A stretch of DNA of 41,520 bases from Candidatus Woesebacteria bacterium RIFCSPHIGHO2_02_FULL_42_20 (GCA_001792535.1 MGGS01000002.1:71155-112674), one strand, 5' to 3'. Positions 15,406 to 23,092 are shown, counted from the first letter of the stretch. The notes: generated by a model not told the origin, from the sequence alone. Program-made: numbers and translations.

Positions 15406-17245
15406 TTTCAGTCTCATCAAAATTATACTCTGTAATTCTTTTTGGGGAGTAGCCGTTTGTGGTTTCAATTATCTCTTCTGGGATGTCGATCAGAAACCTG
15501 CTGGGGGGGTTGGACGAGGTTTGGCCAAAATAAAGACGGCGGGAAGCGTAAGTTAGATAAAGAATTTCTTTTGCGCGAGTGATACCTACGTAGGCGAGCC
15601 GCCTTTCTTCTTCCATTCCGTCTCGTTCCCATAAAGATTGTGCATGGGGGAAAAGGCCCTCTTCCATGCCAATCAAAAAAACTGTTTTAAATTCCAATCC
15701 TTTTGACGCATGTAGAGTCATTAAGGTAACTGCGTTTTTATTTTTCTGGCCGTTTAAAGGATCATCGGGTAAATATTCTTGCTGAACTAAAGCTACATTT
15801 TCCAGAAAATCAGTTAGTTGGGGAAACTGGGTGGCGACAGAACGAAGCTCTTTGATATTTTCTAACCTGGCATAATCCTCTTGGATATCGGTATTAAATT
15901 TAGCTAAATAGCTTGTAATTTCGACAACTTTATCCAGTATTTCAAGAGTTGTTTTGCCTGCCTGCGCAGGTAGGTTTTCGATTTCGGAAGCATATTTTCT
16001 GAAAGTCTCGTATCTTCTCTTGCCGACTTTTTCGACTCTTTTGGCCGAAACGGGGTCTTTAGGATTAATTAGCAGACGAAGGTAAGACAAGATATCTTTT
16101 ATTTCAGCACGCTCGTAAAACTTTACTCCACCAACCAATACATAGGGGACACCGGTGTGCAAAAACGCTTCTTCCAAAACCCGAGATTGTGCATTGGTTC
16201 TGTAAAGGACGGCTACGTCTTTATGATCGAAATTGTTTTTTAATATCTCATTTACTGTAAAAGTTGCTTCATCTTGACCGCTTCTGGCAGAGTAAATTTT
16301 GATTTTTGCTCCACCCTTTTTGGCTGTCCAAAGTTTCAAGATGGGGTGTGTTGTATTTTTTGAAATAATACTATTTGCCGCAAGGAGTATGTTTTCTGTC
16401 GATCTGTAATTTTGTTCGAGATTGATTATTTTTATTTGAGGAAAGTCTTTGATTAAATTGGTGATATTTCGAAAATCTGCTCCGCGCCAGCTGTAGATAC
16501 TCTGCGACGCGTCGCCCACGGCAGTAATGTTTTTATTCTTGGATATCAGCAATTTGGTAAGTTTATATTGAATTTTGTTGGTGTCTTGCCATTCGTCGAC
16601 CAAAACGTGAGTTAGTCTGCTTTCCCATTTATTTAGGGTTTCAGGGTTACTTTCAAGAAGATCGACGGCTTTAATAAGTAAGTCGTTGAAGTCCAAGGCG
16701 TTTGCCTCCCTTAGTGCTTTTTCATATTCAAGATAAATTTTGAAGGTTTTTTCCTGCCAAGATGTTTTTGCCATTTCGGCATACATCAAAGGGGAAAGCA
16801 TTTGATTTTTGGCTGAGTCGATCGAGGAGAGGACGGAACTTGGATTGACGGATTTGTCGGAAATATACAGTTTTTTTATTATGTCTTTAATTAAGTCCTT
16901 TTGGTCTTGGGTGTCGTATATGACAAAGTTGCGGCCTATGCCAACCTTTTCGCCGTCGATGCGAAGCAGTCTTGCTGAAAATGAGTGAAAAGTGCCGGTG
17001 AAAAACGGCTTACTGCCCGAAATTTTTTCGACGCGGTCTTTCATTTCACCGGCTGCCTTGTTTGTAAATGTTAGAAGCAGTAAGTTGTCCGGCCTGGCAA
17101 TTTTTTTGGCAATAATATATGCCGCTCTGTGAGTTAGTACTCTGGTTTTGCCGGACCCGGCGCCGGCCAAAATTAATATTGGACCGGATGTATAGGTTAC
17201 AGCTTCTTGTTGATCCTTATTCAACTGGTTTAAAATAGAGTTCAT
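15392..17245 (-). CDS. UvrD/PcrA-type superfamily 1 DNA helicase
   Basis: This 3'-5' DNA helicase for repair and replication-fork upkeep is ~617 aa, a little short for the family. Motifs seen: Q-motif LNKDQQEAV, Walker A GAGSGKT, LTFTNKAA (Ia), DEWQDTN (II, usually DEYQDTN), GDASQSIYSWRGAD (III), LEQNYRST (IV), LMTLHASKGLEF (V), and VGITRAKEILYL (VI). An in-frame palindrome at 15957-15974 codes for LPAQAGK in the 2B region. I chose ATG 17245: an extended -10 (TGCTACAAT, 17257-17265) lies 11 nt before it. The ATG at 17266 overlaps that promoter and would need a different one. Confidence 0.93.
   Translation of the reverse strand: MNSILNQLNKDQQEAVTYTSGPILILAGAGSGKTRVLTHRAAYIIAKKIARPDNLLLLTFTNKAAGEMKDRVEKISGSKPFFTGTFHSFSARLLRIDGEKVGIGRNFVIYDTQDQKDLIKDIIKKLYISDKSVNPSSVLSSIDSAKNQMLSPLMYAEMAKTSWQEKTFKIYLEYEKALREANALDFNDLLIKAVDLLESNPETLNKWESRLTHVLVDEWQDTNKIQYKLTKLLISKNKNITAVGDASQSIYSWRGADFRNITNLIKDFPQIKIINLEQNYRSTENILLAANSIISKNTTHPILKLWTAKKGGAKIKIYSARSGQDEATFTVNEILKNNFDHKDVAVLYRTNAQSRVLEEAFLHTGVPYVLVGGVKFYERAEIKDILSYLRLLINPKDPVSAKRVEKVGKRRYETFRKYASEIENLPAQAGKTTLEILDKVVEITSYLAKFNTDIQEDYARLENIKELRSVATQFPQLTDFLENVALVQQEYLPDDPLNGQKNKNAVTLMTLHASKGLEFKTVFLIGMEEGLFPHAQSLWERDGMEEERRLAYVGITRAKEILYLTYASRRLYFGQTSSNPPSRFLIDIPEEIIETTNGYSPKRITEYNFDETENDYQ
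15957..15974. repeat. Palindromic repeat inside the helicase gene
   Basis: CCTGCCTGCGCAGGTAGG is an almost perfect 18-bp palindrome with one mismatched pair. It codes for PAQAG in frame on the minus strand, inside a loop of the helicase. I recognise this type of element from other candidate-phyla genomes, where it occurs dispersed; this could not be checked here. Confidence 0.55.
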
Positions 17246-17256
17246 TGTCAGTTTCG

Positions 17257-17265
17257 ATTGTAGCA
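17257..17265 (-). promoter_or_regulatory. Extended -10 promoter for the helicase gene
   Basis: TGCTACAAT on the minus strand (TGnTAnAAT form), 11 nt before ATG 17245. Its TG overlaps the start codon of the divergent LCP gene at 17265. Confidence 0.45.
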
Positions 17266-18323
17266 TGATCAGACCTAAGTTTTATTTTTCCAAAATTAAG
17301 CGTAGATTTTTAGGCCATGTCTGGCTTGCAAGGGCTGTTTTATTGTTTACCAGTCTTACAGTTGTTGTACTTGGTTTATTAGGTTTATTTTCGATTGTTA
17401 AAAAAACGCCACTTTCTTACTATTTGGAAGTTGCTCATGCTTTTTTGTTCGCTCCTCAAAATCAGATCAAGTCAAATGATGACAGAACCAATATTTTAAT
17501 TTTGGGCCGGGGCGGGCAAGGACATGATGCGCCTGACTTGACCGACACAATGATGTTGGCTAGTGTCCATCACGAAAGCGGGGGGGTGACTTTTGTGTCA
17601 ATTCCGCGCGATATTTGGCACAAACCATTAAGAATTAAGCTAAATAGCGCTTACTATTGGGGCAATAAGAAACAAAATGGTGGCGGCCTTGTTTTGGCAA
17701 AATCAGTTGTTGAGGAGATTGTGGGAGTGCCTGTTCACTATGCCGTAGTGGTTGATTTTACACTCTTTAAAGATGTTGTCGACGAGCTGGGTGGGGTGCA
17801 GGTGGATGTGGAAAATTCATTTGAAGACATAAAATATCCAATAGCCGGGCGGGAGGTCGATGATTGTGGAGGGGGTGACCCGGAGTTTTTATGCAGATAT
17901 GAAACAATCAAATTTGAAAGCGGTTTGCAATTTATGGATGGCGAGACTGCATTAAAGTTTGTCCGATCCCGAAATGCCGAAGGCGATGAAGGAACTGATC
18001 TCGCTCGCTCTAGCCGGCAGCAAAGGGTGATTCTGGCCGTGAAAAATAGATTATTAAGTCGCTACGTCCTTTTATCGCTTTCAAAGCTCTCGAATATAAA
18101 AGAGCTTGCGCTTTCGAGGATTGAAACCGATATGGCCGCATTAGTGACTGTTGTAGTTGCCAGGAAATTTATTGATGCGAGGGACAACTTTAGGACAACG
18201 AGCATTCCGGAGGAGTTGATACAAGTGGCGCCGATTTCAAGTGAGTACGACAATCTTTATGTTTTTATTCCTCGCGCCAACGACTGGTCCCAAATCCAAA
18301 ATTGGGTAAGAGAAAATTTGTAA
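17265..18323 (+). CDS. LytR-CpsA-Psr (LCP) family envelope ligase
   Basis: LCP proteins transfer lipid-linked glycopolymers to peptidoglycan or proteins at the outer face of the membrane. The 352-aa protein has one N-terminal membrane segment (AVLLFTSLTVVVLGLLGLF), then the LCP domain: RTNILILGRGGQGHDAPDLTDTMMLASV, VTFVSIPRDIW, LNSAYYWG, LGGVQVDV, and the arginine-rich GETALKFVRSRNAEGDEGTDLARSSRQQRV. These include the Asp and Arg residues that hold the diphosphate. The start is an ATG at 17265 that overlaps the divergent helicase region (shared CATG). A TAAAAT box lies at 17231-17236. The polymer it transfers is unknown. Confidence 0.92.
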   Translation: MIRPKFYFSKIKRRFLGHVWLARAVLLFTSLTVVVLGLLGLFSIVKKTPLSYYLEVAHAFLFAPQNQIKSNDDRTNILILGRGGQGHDAPDLTDTMMLASVHHESGGVTFVSIPRDIWHKPLRIKLNSAYYWGNKKQNGGGLVLAKSVVEEIVGVPVHYAVVVDFTLFKDVVDELGGVQVDVENSFEDIKYPIAGREVDDCGGGDPEFLCRYETIKFESGLQFMDGETALKFVRSRNAEGDEGTDLARSSRQQRVILAVKNRLLSRYVLLSLSKLSNIKELALSRIETDMAALVTVVVARKFIDARDNFRTTSIPEELIQVAPISSEYDNLYVFIPRANDWSQIQNWVRENL

Positions 18324-18420
18324 AAATTAAAATACCCAGCGGCTGAGATATTGAGAGAGAGATAAAACAATAAATGATTCCCATCCTCTATCAGGAGTGT
18401 CGGTAACTTGGGTTTAACTC

Positions 18421-18449
18421 TTGACAACTAGGTATGAGAACTATATACT
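18421..18449 (+). promoter_or_regulatory. Strong promoter of the MazEF-type operon
   Basis: TTGACA (18421-18426), exactly 17 nt, TATACT (18444-18449), then 9 nt to the ATG at 18459. The predicted transcript starts 0-3 nt before the ATG. This is the clearest leaderless promoter in the window. The rest of 18324-18420 holds no gene. Confidence 0.75.
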
Positions 18450-18458
18450 AAACTTAGT

Positions 18459-18776
18459 ATGCAAAAGATTACATACAGAATTCCTTCAGAAGAAGATAAT
18501 TTGACTTCATTAGTCGAAGCAAAAAAGGCTCTTGGTCCTAAACAAAGAGTTGGCTTCATAATTCCAAAGAGAATTCTTGACGAGCTAGAAAAAATTACCT
18601 CAAATCGAGGTAGAAGTCAGTTTGTCTCATCAGCCTTGGCTAAATCAATTGATGAGATAAAAAAAAGCGAAAAACTAAAAGAGCTCGCTAAAAAATACGA
18701 AGATTTTTCAAAAGAATCTAAAGAAATCGCCAAGGACTGGCATGGGTTAGATCTTTCAGATTGGGATGAAATCTAA
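18459..18776 (+). CDS. Ribbon-helix-helix antitoxin (MazE-like role)
   Basis: This 105-aa protein precedes a MazF-type toxin and overlaps it by 11 nt, the usual layout of a type II toxin-antitoxin pair. Residues ~31-66 (RVGFIIPKRILDELEKI then GRSQFVSSALAKSID) read as a ribbon-helix-helix DNA-binding fold. The charged helical C-terminal part ends in WHGLDLSDWDEI, an acidic-aromatic tail of the kind that blocks a MazF active site. The protein should repress its own promoter and neutralise the toxin. The promoter at 18421-18449 gives a leaderless mRNA. Confidence 0.85.
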   Translation: MQKITYRIPSEEDNLTSLVEAKKALGPKQRVGFIIPKRILDELEKITSNRGRSQFVSSALAKSIDEIKKSEKLKELAKKYEDFSKESKEIAKDWHGLDLSDWDEI

Positions 18777-19140
18777 AACCTTTTCAAATATCAGAGAAAT
18801 AAAACGCGGCCAAATTTACATGGTTAACTTCGATCCAACGGTTGGCCATGAAATTAAAAAAACACGACCCGCTGTGGTCATCCAAAATGACCTAGGCAAT
18901 CGTTTCTCTTCAACAACAATTGTGGCGGCAGTTACAGGCAATGGGAAAAAATTCAAAAAAGCTCCTGTATGTGTACTTATAGCAAAGGATACAACTAAAC
19001 TTAAAAAAGAATCCATAATTCTTCTCAATCAAATTAGAACAATTGACAAACAGAGGTTAACTCATTTTATTGATATCTTGCCTGAATTAACAATGAAAGA
19101 ATTAAACATACAGCTTAAAATAAGTTTAGATCTGGAATAA
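18766..19140 (+). CDS. MazF/PemK-type endoribonuclease toxin
   Basis: MazF toxins cut single-stranded RNA at short sites and stop growth. The 124-aa protein shows the family pattern: IKRGQIYMVNFDPTVGHEIKKTRPAVVIQND with the catalytic-type Arg in KKTRP, a strand TIVAAVTG with the conserved Thr, and ILLNQIRTIDKQRL. Length is normal and nothing is broken, so the toxin looks active. It is translated from within the antitoxin gene (11-nt overlap). A decayed PEP-utilising enzyme gene follows convergently, which suggests the module landed beside, or survived, a decaying locus. Confidence 0.92.
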   Translation: MKSKTFSNIREIKRGQIYMVNFDPTVGHEIKKTRPAVVIQNDLGNRFSSTTIVAAVTGNGKKFKKAPVCVLIAKDTTKLKKESIILLNQIRTIDKQRLTHFIDILPELTMKELNIQLKISLDLE

Positions 19141-19999
19141 TCACAAAAGTTTCACAATCCCTTTGTTTGCATCAACTTCCACCAAGTCTCTATCTTTCAA
19201 CAATTTCGTCGCGTTTATTGTTCCGACTACGCAGGGTACACCAAACTCACGGGCTACAATTGCGGCACGGCACGTAACTCCCCCCTCATCAGTGACAAAT
19301 GCCTTTAATTTGACCGGCTGTTTCTGTTCTAACTTTTTGTTTTTTGTGTTTACCAGCAATAACTTTTTGTAACTTCAAAGCATCACTTCCAAAAAAAGTA
19401 AACAGTTGACCTCCTAGCCATACAATCGCGAACCCCATCTGTCGGCTTTTTACCTTTTTAATCAACCCCGGTTTACTTATTGTACCGACTAAAAGATCGA
19501 CGATTTCCTCTGGACTTAATGAAAGTGTGTCCGAATACGCCAACTTTGTTTTCTCGGCTATCTCTGCAAACAAAGTTAGCTTAGCTGTATGGAGTAGATG
19601 CTCGTTTGACTCTACAGTTGCAGTTCTCAAGAAAATAAAATTCCTCAGAGCCTCTACAATCTTAAGCGTCGATCCTTGGATTCCTTGATCGCGAACAATC
19701 TTTCTATAAATGCTCTCGGTTGATTTTCTTTCAGACTCGATTCTCCCAATTTCACTGTCTAAATTCTTGTTTTTAACATAGTTATCTAATCTTTCTAAAT
19801 AGTCCTGCTTAGTGAATGAGATTCTTTCATAAGTTATCGGCCCTTTTTGCCAAGAATATTTTTCAATATGCTTTTCCAGGTCACTATCGATGTTTTCTCC
19901 ATGTACATGTCAGGCCTGACCCAAGCAGGTATCATCGATTTAACAAAGTTTTTCGAAAATTCCAAAACACTATATTTTGTTGATTAACGCTTTATCCAT
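19141..19999 (-). pseudogene. Decayed PEP-utilising enzyme (PEP synthase-like)
   Basis: Pieces of one gene lie in different frames. From ~19900 to 19290 one frame gives HVHGENIDSDLEKHIEKYSW through an all-helical region (LSPEEIVDLLVG) of the type found before the mobile domain of PEP synthase-like enzymes. At 19141-19359 another frame gives the phosphohistidine domain, [28 protein letters not shown]. The frame changes near 19340-19355, close to an A-rich run, and sequence expected between the two parts is missing. A second break lies at ~19900-19920 at two adjacent palindromes. The swivelling catalytic His of the TCHAA motif is Arg (codon 19267-19269), so even the intact part could not carry phosphate. 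An ATG at 19999 may be the old start, but only nine codons follow before a stop. Confidence 0.8.
19900..19920. repeat. Two abutting perfect palindromes at a frameshift
   Basis: CATGTACATG (19900-19909) is directly joined to GTCAGGCCTGAC (19909-19920). They lie exactly where the reading frame of the PEP-utilising enzyme relic breaks. The second belongs to a class of short palindromes that I associate with dispersed repeats; no other copy was noticed in the window. Confidence 0.5.
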
Positions 20000-20004
20000 A
20001 TTAG

Positions 20005-20934
20005 CTAAGGAGTTGCAATGGGGGTTGGTGATGGGCTCGCTTTTGGAATTGGAGTTGGAGATGGACTTGGTGAAGGCGAAGCTTCGGGATTATTCTCGAC
20101 CTTTCTTGCGTACTGATTAGTTACCCAGCCTTCTTTATCGGTCTCGTACTCAATTTTAAACCAGCCGGATTTTTCGTCTATAGCAAGTAGTATATACTCT
20201 TCACCTGGTACTACTTGGCCTAATTCTACACTTTGAGTAGTCGGTTCCTGTCTCACACGCAGGAAGCCGGTCGGTGTAGTTAATATTTTAACTTTTTCCA
20301 CTGTCTCCTCGGTCGGCTCTTCTGGCACTTCCGGAGTAGTAACCCCCTCCACATTCCCGGGTTGAGCGGCAAGCTTTACTTCGGCCGTCAGCAAATACCC
20401 ACTAACAGCCTTAACTACAAAATCTCTCTTTTGATAGCCGTCTGCGGCAACTTCCAAGTGGTACTCTTTGGTCTCCAGATCGGTAATCTTAATTGGAGTC
20501 CTGCCTCTAGTTTGGGAGTCAAGCGAGACCTGGGCTCCATCAGGAATTGAGATCACCGACAAGCTCGCCTTGTCTCCGCCAATTCTTTCAAACGAAACAA
20601 CCTCACCCGCAGAAGTGTCATCAGTATCCCCAAAACTTCGCCTCACTACCGTCTTTATACCTGCAACCAAATCCACCGTCGACTGATAAGGAGCCAGTGG
20701 CGACTCAAAGGAATCCGGAATAAGCTTGATCACCACTTCACCAGCGCTAAACTCGCCTTCATAAGGGGTACGGCCAACCTGTTCGCCATTTACAAACGCT
20801 GTCGAGTTCGGACTGCTCTCAACTAAAAGAGCGGCTTTCGGAGGCTTGATTAGCCGGAGAACCAAAAAAGAAATAGTGATAAGTATCCCTACCCCGGAAA
20901 CAACAAACAAAGAAATTTTGAGCTTCTTTCTCAT
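20005..20934 (-). CDS. Membrane-anchored PEGA and SH3-domain protein
   Basis: This 309-aa surface protein has an N-terminal membrane segment (ISLFVVSGVGILITISFLVLRLI), then two PEGA-type beta repeats (ALLVESSPNSTAFVNGEQVGRTPYEGE and SLSVISIPDGAQVSLDSQTRGRTPIK). A Pro/Glu-rich linker and a bacterial SH3 domain (GFLRVRQEPTTQSVELGQVVPGEEY ... GWFKIEYETDKEGWVTNQYARKV) follow. It ends in a Pro-Ser-rich tail typical of cell-wall spanning regions. It probably binds the wall or another surface polymer outside the cell. The start at 20934 is supported by an extended -10 box 9 nt upstream. It is divergent from tRNA-Cys. Confidence 0.85.
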   Translation of the reverse strand: MRKKLKISLFVVSGVGILITISFLVLRLIKPPKAALLVESSPNSTAFVNGEQVGRTPYEGEFSAGEVVIKLIPDSFESPLAPYQSTVDLVAGIKTVVRRSFGDTDDTSAGEVVSFERIGGDKASLSVISIPDGAQVSLDSQTRGRTPIKITDLETKEYHLEVAADGYQKRDFVVKAVSGYLLTAEVKLAAQPGNVEGVTTPEVPEEPTEETVEKVKILTTPTGFLRVRQEPTTQSVELGQVVPGEEYILLAIDEKSGWFKIEYETDKEGWVTNQYARKVENNPEASPSPSPSPTPIPKASPSPTPIATP

Positions 20935-20943
20935 TTAAAGCCA

Positions 20944-20952
20944 AGTTTAGCA
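20944..20952 (-). promoter_or_regulatory. Extended -10 promoter for the PEGA/SH3 gene
   Basis: TGCTAAACT on the minus strand ends 9 nt before the ATG at 20934. The identical 9-mer at the identical 9-nt distance precedes the receiver gene at 27294. Confidence 0.55.
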
Positions 20953-20962
20953 AAAAATAATG

Positions 20963-20968
20963 TATAAT
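20963..20968 (+). promoter_or_regulatory. TATAAT box of tRNA-Cys
   Basis: A perfect TATAAT lies 18 nt before the 5' end of the tRNA, so the precursor would have an ~11-nt 5' leader. No clear -35 is seen. Confidence 0.5.
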
Positions 20969-20986
20969 ACCAACGGAAGTAAGTTT

Positions 20987-21058
20987 GACCGGATGGCGAA
21001 GTGGAAACGCTGCGGTCTGCAAAACCGCGATGCGCGGGTTCGATTCCCGCTCCGGTCT
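20987..21058 (+). tRNA. tRNA-Cys (GCA)
   Basis: The cloverleaf is complete: acceptor stem GACCGGA/TCCGGTC, D-arm GCG/CGC, anticodon stem GCGGT/ACCGC with loop CTGCAAA (anticodon GCA), 5-nt variable loop, and T-arm GCGGG/CCCGC with loop TTCGATT. The discriminator base is T, as expected for Cys. CCA is not encoded. It is 72 nt long. A membrane-protein ORF starts 4 nt after its last base. Confidence 0.95.
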
Positions 21059-21062
21059 CAAA

Positions 21063-21416
21063 ATGTTTAAAAACTTAACCAATTTCGATCACCAGAGAAA
21101 TAAAAAGGAAGCAGTGGGCTTCTACATTTCATATCTGGTATTTATTGTGCTCCTGGGGGCTACAATCCAGGCAGTACTAATCCAACTATCACTTTTTAGT
21201 CTGGAAGCGTGGGTGAAAATCGGCAGCATATTGTCTACTTCAATCTGCATTTTTCTTTCTTACAAAATACTTAAGGCTAGAAATTTAACTAAAAACGTCA
21301 ACTACTTAAGCTTGAGCTTGCTCTCGGGGCTCCTTGCCCTGTCCAGTTGGACAATCTTTGGCCTGATGATTCCGGCTTACCTTACAACTGTTAAAAAAAA
21401 TAAATCAAATTCTTGA
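21063..21416 (+). CDS. Small membrane protein co-transcribed with tRNA-Cys
   Basis: This 117-aa protein starts at ATG 21063, only 4 nt after the tRNA. It has a polar N-terminus (NFDHQRNKKEAVG) and three or four hydrophobic segments (YISYLVFIVLLGATIQAVLI, IGSILSTSICIFLSYKIL, LSLLSGLLALSSWTIFGLMI). No family is recognised. There is no room for its own promoter or a Shine-Dalgarno site, so the mRNA must come from the tRNA precursor. Cutting at the tRNA 3' end would release a leaderless mRNA. It overlaps the convergent PH-like gene by 12 nt. A longer frame through the tRNA is not credible. Confidence 0.65.
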   Translation: MFKNLTNFDHQRNKKEAVGFYISYLVFIVLLGATIQAVLIQLSLFSLEAWVKIGSILSTSICIFLSYKILKARNLTKNVNYLSLSLLSGLLALSSWTIFGLMIPAYLTTVKKNKSNS

Positions 21417-21734
21417 TTTGACTAGGGAATTTATTTCTTCAGCAGAAGCGTTTTGGTCCGATGAAAATAATATACTGTTTTCGTCTTTTGAAGCGTCAAT
21501 TATACCACCCGTGCTTTCATTCCCGCCTGAAACTGAAAACTGAAGGTAGCCGCTCATCAAAGGGTTCGCCTTTTGAAATTGCACACTGGTTATTTTTGCC
21601 AATGGCATGCTCTTGTCACCCCTGAAGCCTTCAAGCAGTTTTGCAATTAAGTTTCGCTTTATCACAATTCTATCCTTATAGACCTCTAAGGTTGCACCTA
21701 TGCCTTTAAGGATTTTAACTGGAATATCTTTCAT
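21405..21734 (-). CDS. Bacterial PH-domain-like protein
   Basis: This 109-aa protein has the pattern of small bacterial PH domains (DUF4429/bPH type): ATLEVYKDRIVIKRN, a Lys-Gly rich turn, IPLAK-type strand MPLAKITSVQFQKAN, and GYLQFSVSGG, then a C-terminal helix EEINSLVKSRI. Function of such domains is mostly unknown. It starts at ATG 21734; a TATAAT box (21741-21746) lies 6 nt before it, just downstream of the dprA stop. It therefore seems to be transcribed separately from dprA. Confidence 0.65.
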   Translation of the reverse strand: MKDIPVKILKGIGATLEVYKDRIVIKRNLIAKLLEGFRGDKSMPLAKITSVQFQKANPLMSGYLQFSVSGGNESTGGIIDASKDENSILFSSDQNASAEEINSLVKSRI

Positions 21735-21740
21735 GTCTTT

Positions 21741-21746
21741 ATTATA
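21741..21746 (-). promoter_or_regulatory. TATAAT box 6 nt before the PH-like gene
   Basis: A perfect TATAAT on the minus strand lies between the dprA stop and the ATG at 21734. The predicted start coincides with the ATG. Confidence 0.45.
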
Positions 21747-21748
21747 CT

Positions 21749-22624
21749 TTAGCTTCTCACCAAATGAAACTTGCCAAGAGCTTCCGTAATGTATCCTCTA
21801 AGTGCCATCACGGATACGTTTTTGGATACCTCCACCACCGACCCGCTTATAGCTAACGCTATTTCGTCAGTACTTAACGGCTCAAACTCCAAGGCTTTAT
21901 ATATTTTAGTTTCGATGTCGCTTAAGTCATTAGGGATTTTGGATTTTCCTCTAACCGTTTTTGTTCTCAATATATCGGACGGGTCGGTCACCAAGATAGC
22001 CCGGCGTTTCTTAAGCAATGTGTTTGTTCCGCTGGAGACTTTAGAAGTTACCGGCCCTGGGACGGCAAAAACTTTTTTACCTTGCCTTCTGGCAAAGTCA
22101 GCCGTAATTAATGACCCGCTTTTTTCTCCCGCTTCAATTACCAAAACCCCCAGACTTGCCAGGCCGGCAACCAGCCGGTTTCTTTGAGGGTATTTCCACA
22201 GCTGAGGTTTGCTGTCCGGCGGATACTCGGAGATGACCGCTCCGCCTTTTTCTAAAATTTCGGTGTAAAGATTGTTGTTTTCTACCGGATAGCAAATATT
22301 GACTCCACAGCCAAAGATTGCAATGGTCACTCCTCCGAACTCCACCGTTTTTTTGTGTACTTGGGTGTCCACGCCATACATAAACCCCGAAATTGTAGTA
22401 ACACCGTCGGTTACAAATAAAGACACAAAGTGGTCGATGACCTCTCTGCCGTATGCTGTCACTTGTCTACTTCCGACAATAGCAATGGACTTGTCGAGTA
22501 CTCTTTCCTCAAAATTTCCACGAAAGTAAATTTGCTTGGGAGGATTCTTTATTTTTGTAAGATTCCTAGGAAAACCGGGGTCGCCGAGTGTTAACTTTTT
22601 TATTTGCCAATCTTTCCAATTCAT
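21749..22624 (-). CDS. dprA: DNA processing protein DprA
   Basis: DprA loads RecA on incoming single-stranded DNA during natural transformation. The 291-aa protein has the Rossmann-like core: IAIVGSRQVTAYG, TISGFMYGVDTQVHKKTVEFGGVTIAIFGCGVNICYP, GAVISEYPP, FPQRNR-like YPQRNRLVAGLASLGVLVIEAGEKSGSLITADFA, and VFAVPGPV. A C-terminal winged-helix region (LEFEPLSTDEIALAI) follows. It overlaps yraN by 4 nt (ATGA). Usually LARGID is seen where FMYGVD stands here. Together with yraN and comM this is a competence and DNA-uptake cluster. Confidence 0.95.
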   Translation of the reverse strand: MNWKDWQIKKLTLGDPGFPRNLTKIKNPPKQIYFRGNFEERVLDKSIAIVGSRQVTAYGREVIDHFVSLFVTDGVTTISGFMYGVDTQVHKKTVEFGGVTIAIFGCGVNICYPVENNNLYTEILEKGGAVISEYPPDSKPQLWKYPQRNRLVAGLASLGVLVIEAGEKSGSLITADFARRQGKKVFAVPGPVTSKVSSGTNTLLKKRRAILVTDPSDILRTKTVRGKSKIPNDLSDIETKIYKALEFEPLSTDEIALAISGSVVEVSKNVSVMALRGYITEALGKFHLVRS

Positions 22625-23004
22625 ATGTCGGACTCGATATTTTCGTAGTGGCTGATTCTGTCAACAGAATCGCCTCCGCCGGTTACAACACAAACAGCGT
22701 CGATTTGATACTTGGCAAACTTTTGCTTCGTTTGTGGGTTCTCCAGCAAGTATCCTTCGGCCGTTTTCCTTACCTGCCAGACCTTGCCTTTGGTGATCAT
22801 CTCCTCGGGAGTCCCGAATTTGTCGCCGATTTTAAGTTTGACTTCAATAAAAATAAGCCTATCTCCACATGTTGCAATCAAATCAATCTCCCCAAATCTT
22901 GTCCTGTAATTTTTTTCAATAATATTATAGCCATGATCGCGCAAATACTTAGCCGCAATCTCCTCTCCGCGTCTCCCGCTTTCTTTATTTAAATCCTTCG
23001 CCAT
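22621..23004 (-). CDS. yraN: UPF0102 (YraN) nuclease-like protein
   Basis: This 127-aa protein has a restriction-endonuclease-like fold: GRRGEEIAAKYLRDHGYNIIEKNYRTRFGEIDLIA and FIEVKLK give the Glu, Asp and ExK residues of the PD-(D/E)XK site. The usual family form is FVEVKTR. It is commonly beside dprA and comM in genomes, and in this lineage it may process DNA during uptake or recombination. It starts at ATG 23004, with TAAAAT (23013-23018) 8 nt before it. Confidence 0.92.
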   Translation of the reverse strand: MAKDLNKESGRRGEEIAAKYLRDHGYNIIEKNYRTRFGEIDLIATCGDRLIFIEVKLKIGDKFGTPEEMITKGKVWQVRKTAEGYLLENPQTKQKFAKYQIDAVCVVTGGGDSVDRISHYENIESDI

Positions 23005-23012
23005 CTATACCC

Positions 23013-23018
23013 ATTTTA
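23013..23018 (-). promoter_or_regulatory. TAAAAT box 8 nt before yraN
   Basis: A -10-like TAAAAT on the minus strand ends 8 nt before the ATG at 23004; no -35 is evident. Confidence 0.35.
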
Positions 23019-23061
23019 CTTTAATTTGTAACTAAAAAATATCAAAATGGGGGATCAAAAT

Positions 23062-23092
23062 CACTTGCGAGATGTGTAAACTCGAGTAAGTG
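23062..23092 (-). terminator. Possible terminator after comM
   Basis: CACTTGCGAG and CTCGAGTAAGTG can pair with a small bulge around a 9-nt loop. On the minus strand ATTTTGAT follows, a weak U-tract. It would separate comM from yraN-dprA. Confidence 0.35.

Noticed and set aside
15406-15468. Longer N-terminus for the metallo-beta-lactamase-like protein
   Set aside because: It would start with TTG deep inside the helicase gene and add residues that do not belong to the fold.
20985-21062. Longer membrane-protein frame starting inside tRNA-Cys
   Set aside because: The cloverleaf is complete, and a peptide read through a tRNA gene is not credible; the ATG at 21063 is used instead.
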